From NCBI GenBank assembly GCA_937934705.1, contig CALGYY010000259.1, positions 1 to 20,031 of the forward strand: 20,031 nucleotides of DNA, in the 5' to 3' direction. A program made the translations under genes and the position numbers. This DNA is from an uncultured Bacteroidota bacterium (lineage in GTDB: Bacteria; Bacteroidota; Bacteroidia; Bacteroidales; CAIWKO01). The notes under the pieces were generated by a model, which was given only the letters and a program-made list of their open reading frames with translations, was not told the DNA's origin and searched no databases. Within the stretch, counting starts at the first letter, position 1; each line of letters begins with the position of its first letter. Below are positions 15,843 to 20,031 of the stretch, in pieces.

Positions 15843-18299
15843 ATGAAGATTTCATACAAGTGGCTGGGTCAGTACATTGAACAGCTACCGGCTCCTGAAG
15901 AGCTTTCGGTAATGCTGACGGACTGCGGTTTGGAGGTTGAAGGCATGGAAAATGTCTGCAGTATTCCCGGCGGACTCAGGGGCGTGGTAACAGGACAGGT
16001 TGTTAGCTGCGGAAAGCATCCCAATGCGGATAAGCTGAGCGTAACCACCGTCAGCATTGGAAATGACACCCTGCTCCCCATTGTCTGCGGAGCGCCCAAT
16101 GTGGCGGCGGGACAGAAGGTGCTGGTGGCCACCGTGGGGACAAGGGTAACAACTGCCAAAGGCAGTTTTATCATTGAAAAAGCGAAGATCAGGGGTGAGG
16201 TTTCCGAGGGGATGATCTGCGCGGAGGATGAACTTGGTTTGGGGACTTCTCATGATGGTATTATGATTCTCCCGGAAGATACGGCAGTAGGAATGCCTGC
16301 AGCTGAATATTTTAATATTGAAGACGATGTTGTTTTTGAAATCGGGCTGACCCCCAACCGCAGTGATGCTGCATCCCACATGGGTGTTGCCCGTGATGTG
16401 ATTGCGCTTCAGAATCTGAAAGCGGGAAGTTCACGATACGGCCTCAAAATGCCGGAAGCGGAACCCATTGAATCTGGGAAGAAAAACTCAGTTATTGGTG
16501 TTGTGCTTGAAGATACGGCTGCTTGTCCGCGTTATAGCGGGATCACCCTCAGCGGTATCCGTGTGGCACCTTCACCGGAATGGATGCAGAACCGCCTGAA
16601 AGCAATCGGACTGAGACCGATCAACAACATTGTGGATATCACCAATTATGTGCTGATGGAAACCGGGCAACCGCTGCATGCTTTTGATGCGGATAAGATT
16701 TCCGGTGGGAAAGTGATCGTGAAGAAGCTGCCTGCAGGAAGCCGTTTTGTAACACTCGATGAGGTAGAACGTACGCTGAATGGAGAGGAACTGATGATAT
16801 GTGACGAAAATGGCGGTATGTGCATGGCGGGAATTTTCGGAGGAACCGGTAGCGGGGTTACCGAAAACACTGGCTCGGTATTCATCGAAAGTGCATGTTT
16901 CGATCCGGTGACTACACGCAAAGCCTCCAGGCACCATGGACTGAAAACTGATGCTTCTTTCCGTTTTGAAAGAGGAAGCGACATCAGCATGACGCTTTAT
17001 GCCCTGAGGAGGGCTTCCCGCCTGATCATGGAACTGGCGGGGGGGAGTCCCGTAACGGGTGAGATTGATGTTTACCCCGTGAAAAGAGAGAAAAAGTCAA
17101 TCGTGCTGCGCTACGAAAAACTCGATCAGTTGGTAGGCAAATCTATTCCAAAAGAAGATGTTAAGCTTATTCTGACCTCCCTGGGAATGGAGATCAGCAG
17201 AGAAGATGAGCAGCAATTAATGGTGATGGTGCCTTACGCCAAGGTAGATGTCACCCGTGAAGCTGACCTGATCGAAGAGGTCCTGAGAATATACGGCTAC
17301 AACCGGATCGATATGCCTGAGGGTTTACGTTCAAACCTGGCGGTTCGTCCGAAACCCGATCCTGAATTTCTTCGCAATGCCGTTTCTGATGAACTGACCG
17401 CCCTGGGGTTTTACGAGATTATGACCAATTCGCTCAGTTCGGCGGTCTATACAGAAAAGCTTCCGGGCTATGCTCCGGAGCAGAATGTTCCGGTACTGAA
17501 TCCCATCAGCAGGGAACTGAACGTGATGCGCCGCACTTTGCTCTTTTCTGCCATGGAATCGCTGGTATATAACCTCAACCGGAAGAACAGCGACCTGATG
17601 TTTTACGAATACGGGAAAGTCTACTGGCGCGATGGTGAGCATTCGGTAAAGGAAGGGCTGGGAGCCTATCATGAACGCAATGTGCTGGGGATGATGCTTT
17701 GCGGTTACGACCGGCCGGAGCAATGGAAAGAAGAAAGAAGAAAATTCGACCTTTATCACCTGAAGGTTTTCGTGGAGAAAGTTATGATGAAGATGGGGGT
17801 TGATCGTTCGTCACTTGCCATCAGGCAGGATGACCGGGAAATGTTTGAAACCTGTCTGCAGTTTCAGGTGAATACCCGGTCGCTTGCCTTCCTGGGAAAG
17901 CTGAGCAGGAAGACAGCACAGTATTTTGATGTTAAGGAAGAAGTATTTTATGCGGAACTTGACTGGGATGCTTTGTTTGCACTATCTGCTGCAAAGAAAG
18001 TGGTCGCCTGCGACATTCCCCGTTTCCCTGAAGTCAGGCGTGACCTTGCTTTGGTGATCGGGCCGGAAATCAGCTGGGATCAGATCGAGAAGCTCGCATT
18101 CAAAACCGGAGGGAAACTGCTGAAAAGCATTAATCTGTTTGACATTTACAGGGATGAAAAGCTGAATGGCAGGGTATCGTATGCGATCAGCTTCATGTTG
18201 CAGGACGAAGAAAAAACCCTTACGGACAAGGAGATTGAACAAATCATGCAACAACTTCTCAAAGCGTTTGAGAAACAATTGGGTGCAGTCTTGAGATAG
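15843..18299 (+). CDS. pheT: Phenylalanine--tRNA ligase beta subunit
   Basis: PheT is the tRNA-binding, editing beta chain of the alpha2-beta2 phenylalanyl-tRNA synthetase. The 818 residues show the full domain order: N-terminal MKISYKWLGQYI; an EMAPII-like tRNA-binding fold (about 44-150, with GKHPNADKLSV and VCGAPNV); PNRSDAASHMGVARD (171-185); the B3/B4 editing domain (about 220-380, ending ASFRFERGSD); the B5 domain (about 405-475); the inactive synthetase-like core; and the C-terminal FDX-ACB anticodon-binding domain (about 724-818, starting DIPRFPEVRRDLALVI). Length is normal for the family. pheS is not adjacent in this window, as is common in Bacteroidota. The stop codon overlaps the Shine-Dalgarno of the radical SAM gene downstream. 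Confidence 0.97.
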   Translation: MKISYKWLGQYIEQLPAPEELSVMLTDCGLEVEGMENVCSIPGGLRGVVTGQVVSCGKHPNADKLSVTTVSIGNDTLLPIVCGAPNVAAGQKVLVATVGTRVTTAKGSFIIEKAKIRGEVSEGMICAEDELGLGTSHDGIMILPEDTAVGMPAAEYFNIEDDVVFEIGLTPNRSDAASHMGVARDVIALQNLKAGSSRYGLKMPEAEPIESGKKNSVIGVVLEDTAACPRYSGITLSGIRVAPSPEWMQNRLKAIGLRPINNIVDITNYVLMETGQPLHAFDADKISGGKVIVKKLPAGSRFVTLDEVERTLNGEELMICDENGGMCMAGIFGGTGSGVTENTGSVFIESACFDPVTTRKASRHHGLKTDASFRFERGSDISMTLYALRRASRLIMELAGGSPVTGEIDVYPVKREKKSIVLRYEKLDQLVGKSIPKEDVKLILTSLGMEISREDEQQLMVMVPYAKVDVTREADLIEEVLRIYGYNRIDMPEGLRSNLAVRPKPDPEFLRNAVSDELTALGFYEIMTNSLSSAVYTEKLPGYAPEQNVPVLNPISRELNVMRRTLLFSAMESLVYNLNRKNSDLMFYEYGKVYWRDGEHSVKEGLGAYHERNVLGMMLCGYDRPEQWKEERRKFDLYHLKVFVEKVMMKMGVDRSSLAIRQDDREMFETCLQFQVNTRSLAFLGKLSRKTAQYFDVKEEVFYAELDWDALFALSAAKKVVACDIPRFPEVRRDLALVIGPEISWDQIEKLAFKTGGKLLKSINLFDIYRDEKLNGRVSYAISFMLQDEEKTLTDKEIEQIMQQLLKAFEKQLGAVLR

Positions 18300-18304
18300 G
18301 AGGG
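18298..18304 (+). promoter_or_regulatory. Strong Shine-Dalgarno (AGGAGGG) overlapping the pheT stop
   Basis: AGGAGGG lies four bases before the ATG at 18309 and shares bases with the pheT TAG (18297-18299). This fixes the start of the radical SAM gene and suggests translational coupling to pheT. Confidence 0.7.
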
Positions 18305-18308
18305 AGCC

Positions 18309-19082
18309 ATGAGTTTTCTGTTCAGGGATGTAATTTTTGGTCCGGTCCGCAGCCGGCGCTTTGGAGTATCGCTGGGGATCAATGTATTACCGGAAAACAG
18401 CAAAATTTGCACCTTCAATTGCATTTATTGCGAGTGCGGGTGGACACAGGGTGCAGTATCTTCTCAGGAATCGTTTCACAGCCGGACAGACATCAGGGAG
18501 GCGCTTGAGGAGCGTTTGAAAGAAATGGTTTCAAACAAGCGTTTACCGGATGCCCTCACTTTTGCAGGCAACGGGGAGCCGACCCTGCATCCTGACTTCT
18601 CAGGGGTGATCGAAGATGTGAAGATGTTGCGTGACCGTTATGCACCGGATGCAGATGTTGTGGTTCTTTCCAATTCAACCACCCTTCATATTCCGGCGGT
18701 TTTCGAAGCCCTGAAGGGGGTGCGAAACATCATGAAGCTGGATGCCGGCTCGGAAGAAACGTACCGGGCCATTAACGGACCGCTCATGAATCTGAAGCTA
18801 ACGGAGATTGTGGACCATCTTTGCCGCTTCAACGGGCGCCTGAGCATACAAACCCTGTTTCTCAGGGCAGAGCATCAGGGGAAGATGGTGGACAACACGA
18901 CAACGGAGGAGATTGATCTTTGGCTGGGTCATTTGAAACGGGTACAGCCTGAGATGGTTATGATCTATCCGATTGACAGACCGGCACCGGATGGACAGAT
19001 CAGCAAAATTGAGAAATCAGTTCTGGAAGGAATTGCTGCCCGGGTTCGGGCATTGGGACTGAAGACAGAAGTTTATGAATGA
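18309..19082 (+). CDS. Radical SAM protein of the COG0731 (TYW1/wyosine-synthase-like) type
   Basis: This 257-residue protein has the radical SAM cluster motif CTFNCIYC (Cys34, Cys38, Cys41) followed by a further Cys43 (CIYCECG), preceded by the subgroup signature FGPVRSRRFGVSLGINVLP (10-28). AGNGEPTLHPDF (86-97) is the glycine-rich SAM-binding strand with the GNGEPT form typical of COG0731. The barrel continues to the C-terminus (MVMIYPIDRPAP near 219-230), without an added flavodoxin or a large C-terminal cluster domain. Members are often labelled wyosine (tRNA-Phe imidazoG37) synthetase-like, but archaeal TYW1 is longer and bacterial members have no established substrate. It is probably co-transcribed with pheT upstream and overlaps the next gene by 8 bases. 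The radical SAM family is certain; the reaction is unknown. Confidence 0.9.
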   Translation: MSFLFRDVIFGPVRSRRFGVSLGINVLPENSKICTFNCIYCECGWTQGAVSSQESFHSRTDIREALEERLKEMVSNKRLPDALTFAGNGEPTLHPDFSGVIEDVKMLRDRYAPDADVVVLSNSTTLHIPAVFEALKGVRNIMKLDAGSEETYRAINGPLMNLKLTEIVDHLCRFNGRLSIQTLFLRAEHQGKMVDNTTTEEIDLWLGHLKRVQPEMVMIYPIDRPAPDGQISKIEKSVLEGIAARVRALGLKTEVYE

Positions 19083-19314
19083 AGAATGGAAGCCGTTTTC
19101 TGCAGGGGTGGCGAAGGGCTTCATTTTCAGTAGTTTTCTGGAGTCTGTGCTGTTCATGGCCGAGCTTTCATCCATGGCATCAGGAATAAAATATGAGCTT
19201 ATCCGTGAGCCTCTGATGCACGGAGTCAGGGTGAGAGTGAAAAAGGAAGAAGCAGAAACTGTTTCGGAAAAAATTGACGAACTTTACCTTCAGATCAGAA
19301 AGCATAACTTATGA
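19075..19314 (+). CDS. Small protein of unknown function (79 aa) in the radical SAM cassette
   Basis: I do not recognise a family. The reading frame starts within the last codons of the radical SAM gene (8-base ATGAATGA overlap) and its stop overlaps the next start by 4 bases (ATGA), so it is very probably a real, translationally coupled gene. The product has no signal peptide or membrane helix. It looks like a small alpha/beta protein: a helix around FSSFLESVLFMAELSSMAS (18-36), a strand pair YELIREPLMHGVRVRVKKE (about 40-58), and a final helix AETVSEKIDELYLQIRK (60-76). It faintly resembles small pterin-dehydratase-like or ACT-like folds, but the HHP-type active-site residues are absent, so no function is assigned. 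Confidence 0.7.
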   Translation: MNEEWKPFSAGVAKGFIFSSFLESVLFMAELSSMASGIKYELIREPLMHGVRVRVKKEEAETVSEKIDELYLQIRKHNL

Positions 19315-19727
19315 CGCTTTTGGAATATGATCCCAGGGTGCTTCTGGCTTTTGGTGAGGCCATCAGGGGCAAGAAAAAATTCTCCGACTGGTTGTTTGAG
19401 AATTCCTATCCCGAGCTGACGGCTCTGGCCAACGCCATTCACTCTGATAAATCAGCACTGGAGTGGCTGTTGCAGGGGGCCTATCCCGAGCTGGGGGTGC
19501 TGAGCAATGCCATTGACGGGGAGGAGGATGCCTACAAATGGCTCATGAAGCACGGATACAATTTCTATATTGTTTTTGCTGATGCCTGTCGTAAAAAGGA
19601 GAAAGCCCTGCTTTGGCTCAAAGAGCAAAAACTGGAGATATTCATCCGTTTAGCGGTTATCATCAATGGCGAACTGGAACAGCAGCGCAAAGACATGTAT
19701 AATCCCCATAAGATGTTCAGGAGATAA
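19311..19727 (+). CDS. Repeat protein of unknown function (138 aa, four 25-residue helical repeats)
   Basis: I do not recognise a family. After a short N-terminus the protein consists of exact 25-residue repeats: 12-36, 37-61, 62-86 and 87-111, with a partial fifth from 112. The pattern per repeat is about LxNAIxxxxxALxWLxxxxYPEL; the tryptophans fall at residues 27, 52, 77 and 102, exactly 25 apart. This suggests stacked helical hairpins forming a small solenoid, a shape typical of protein- or RNA-binding scaffolds. There is no signal peptide, membrane helix or obvious catalytic motif; the C-terminus is basic (KDMYNPHKMFRR). Its ATG overlaps the stop of the 79-residue gene (ATGA), and it is the last gene before a terminator, so it is likely the final member of the pheT-radical SAM transcript. 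Confidence 0.75.
   Translation: MTLLEYDPRVLLAFGEAIRGKKKFSDWLFENSYPELTALANAIHSDKSALEWLLQGAYPELGVLSNAIDGEEDAYKWLMKHGYNFYIVFADACRKKEKALLWLKEQKLEIFIRLAVIINGELEQQRKDMYNPHKMFRR
19344..19643 (+). repeat. Four in-frame tandem 75-base repeats inside the 138-aa gene
   Basis: The 25-residue units correspond to 75-base units at 19344-19418, 19419-19493, 19494-19568 and 19569-19643. The first two end in an identical 14-mer, CCTATCCCGAGCTG (19405-19418 and 19480-19493), so at least one duplication is still visible in DNA; the later units have diverged more. Confidence 0.8.
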
Positions 19728-19738
19728 GCTGCGGGGAT

Positions 19739-19764
19739 TCCTTCAATGAAGGATCGAATGATCC
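19739..19764. repeat. Overlapping short inverted repeats after the 138-aa gene
   Basis: TCCTTCA (19739-19745) and TGAAGGA (19747-19753) form a 7+1+7 palindrome, and GGATC (19751-19755) with GATCC (19760-19764) forms an alternative hairpin with loop GAAT. No T run follows. Role unknown. Confidence 0.35.
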
Positions 19765-19814
19765 ACCTTTATACCTGTGATTAAGTACTTCTGATGATCT
19801 TTTGCTCATCAAGG

Positions 19815-19851
19815 GGTCGGGAGTCCTCCGCTCCCGAACCTTTTTCTTTTT
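19815..19851 (+). terminator. Rho-independent terminator of the pheT / radical SAM unit
   Basis: GGT-CGGGAG (19815-19823) pairs with CTCCCG-A-ACC (19831-19840) as a 9-bp stem with one bulged A and a 7-base loop, followed by TTTTT C TTTTT. It is the first good terminator after recG. Confidence 0.85.
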
Positions 19852-19852
19852 G

Positions 19853-19900
19853 TTCAGATCATTATTCAGTGGTCTGGAATTCACTCCTGAATAATCTGAA
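19853..19900. repeat. Long imperfect inverted repeat
   Basis: TTCAGATCATTATTCAG (19853-19869) pairs with CTGAATAATCTGAA (19887-19900) apart from a three-base bulge, with AGTG/CACT (19868-19871 and 19882-19885) offering extra or alternative pairing in the loop. It follows the terminator directly and no reading frame crosses it. Confidence 0.5.
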
Positions 19901-19929
19901 AGTTCAGTATTTCATTGTCTTATTCGTGA

Positions 19930-19972
19930 GACTGTGTTTTCAAGAGCCGAAGGCGAATTGAAAATGCTAGTC
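19930..19972. repeat. Nested inverted repeat
   Basis: GACT (19930-19933) pairs with AGTC (19969-19972), TTTTCAA (19937-19943) with TTGAAAA (19958-19964), and GCC (19946-19948) with GGC (19952-19954) at the tip. The nested pairing over 43 bases suggests a structured or palindromic element. Confidence 0.45.
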
Positions 19973-19980
19973 GAACAATC

Positions 19981-20024
19981 CCGCCAAAGGCGGAGGGTAT
20001 AATACCCCGCTGCTCTGCGGCAGC
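19981..20024. repeat. Three consecutive perfect hairpins at the window edge
   Basis: CCGCC-AAA-GGCGG (19981-19993), GGGTAT-A-ATACCC (19995-20007) and GCTGC-TCTGCG-GCAGC (20009-20024) follow each other with one-base gaps. Back-to-back GC-rich palindromes of this kind are typical of dispersed intergenic repeats (REP/MITE-like). The element may continue past the window. Confidence 0.5.
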
Positions 20025-20031
20025 TTGTCCC

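Noticed and set aside
1..20031. CRISPR array, tRNA/rRNA genes, transposase, integrase, toxin-antitoxin or defence genes
   Set aside because: Looked for on both strands by inspection and none supported; the only tandem repeats are inside coding sequence (gldL tail, 138-aa protein).

Overview
The window looks like a chromosomal segment of a member of the Bacteroidota, probably class Bacteroidia. The strongest evidence is a complete core operon for the type IX secretion system (T9SS) and its rotary motor (porP-gldK-gldL-gldM-gldN), a gene set confined to that phylum. Supporting evidence is promoter-like TAnnTTTG boxes of the Bacteroidota type and generally weak Shine-Dalgarno sequences. No tRNA, rRNA, CRISPR array, transposase or phage gene was seen. 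Base composition looks even, and no block stands out as foreign apart from a hairpin-rich, non-coding right edge.

Layout. Positions 15-3199 (minus strand) hold miaB, a tRNA methylthiotransferase, followed with an ATGA overlap by a membrane protein that resembles a GT-C glycosyltransferase with a TPR tail. A divergent intergenic region (3200-3499) carries a -7 box for miaB, a promoter-like sequence for topA and two adjoining hairpins in the topA leader. Plus strand: topA (3500-5839), then an arginase-fold protein whose metal-binding motifs are degraded (5884-7059), then a strong terminator (7133-7169). A 400-base AT-rich regulatory region follows; it contains a perfect 11+11 bp dyad just upstream of porP. 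The T9SS operon runs 7464-13551: PorP (outer-membrane barrel), GldK (SUMF1-like lipoprotein), GldL and GldM (inner-membrane motor) and GldN (periplasmic ring partner of GldK). It ends in a textbook terminator (13570-13597).

Next come recG (13637-15748) and pheT (15843-18299). pheT is followed by a tightly coupled set of three small genes: a COG0731-type radical SAM protein, a 79-residue unknown, and a 138-residue unknown built of exact 25-residue repeats. These overlap each other by 8 and 4 bases, and the ribosome-binding site of the first overlaps the pheT stop codon. The last 300 bases contain no gene but a terminator and a dense run of inverted repeats.

How the parts fit. GldL and GldM form the proton-driven motor, GldK and GldN the periplasmic ring under the outer membrane, and PorP an outer-membrane partner; together they power T9SS export and, in gliding species, motility. 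The flanking genes are housekeeping: DNA topology, DNA repair, tRNA modification and charging. The least explained items are the arginase-like likely pseudoenzyme, the radical SAM/small-protein cassette, the 25-residue repeat protein, the dyad upstream of porP and the hairpin array at the right edge. I found no convincing wholly new multi-gene system; the radical SAM cassette is the best candidate for undescribed biology.
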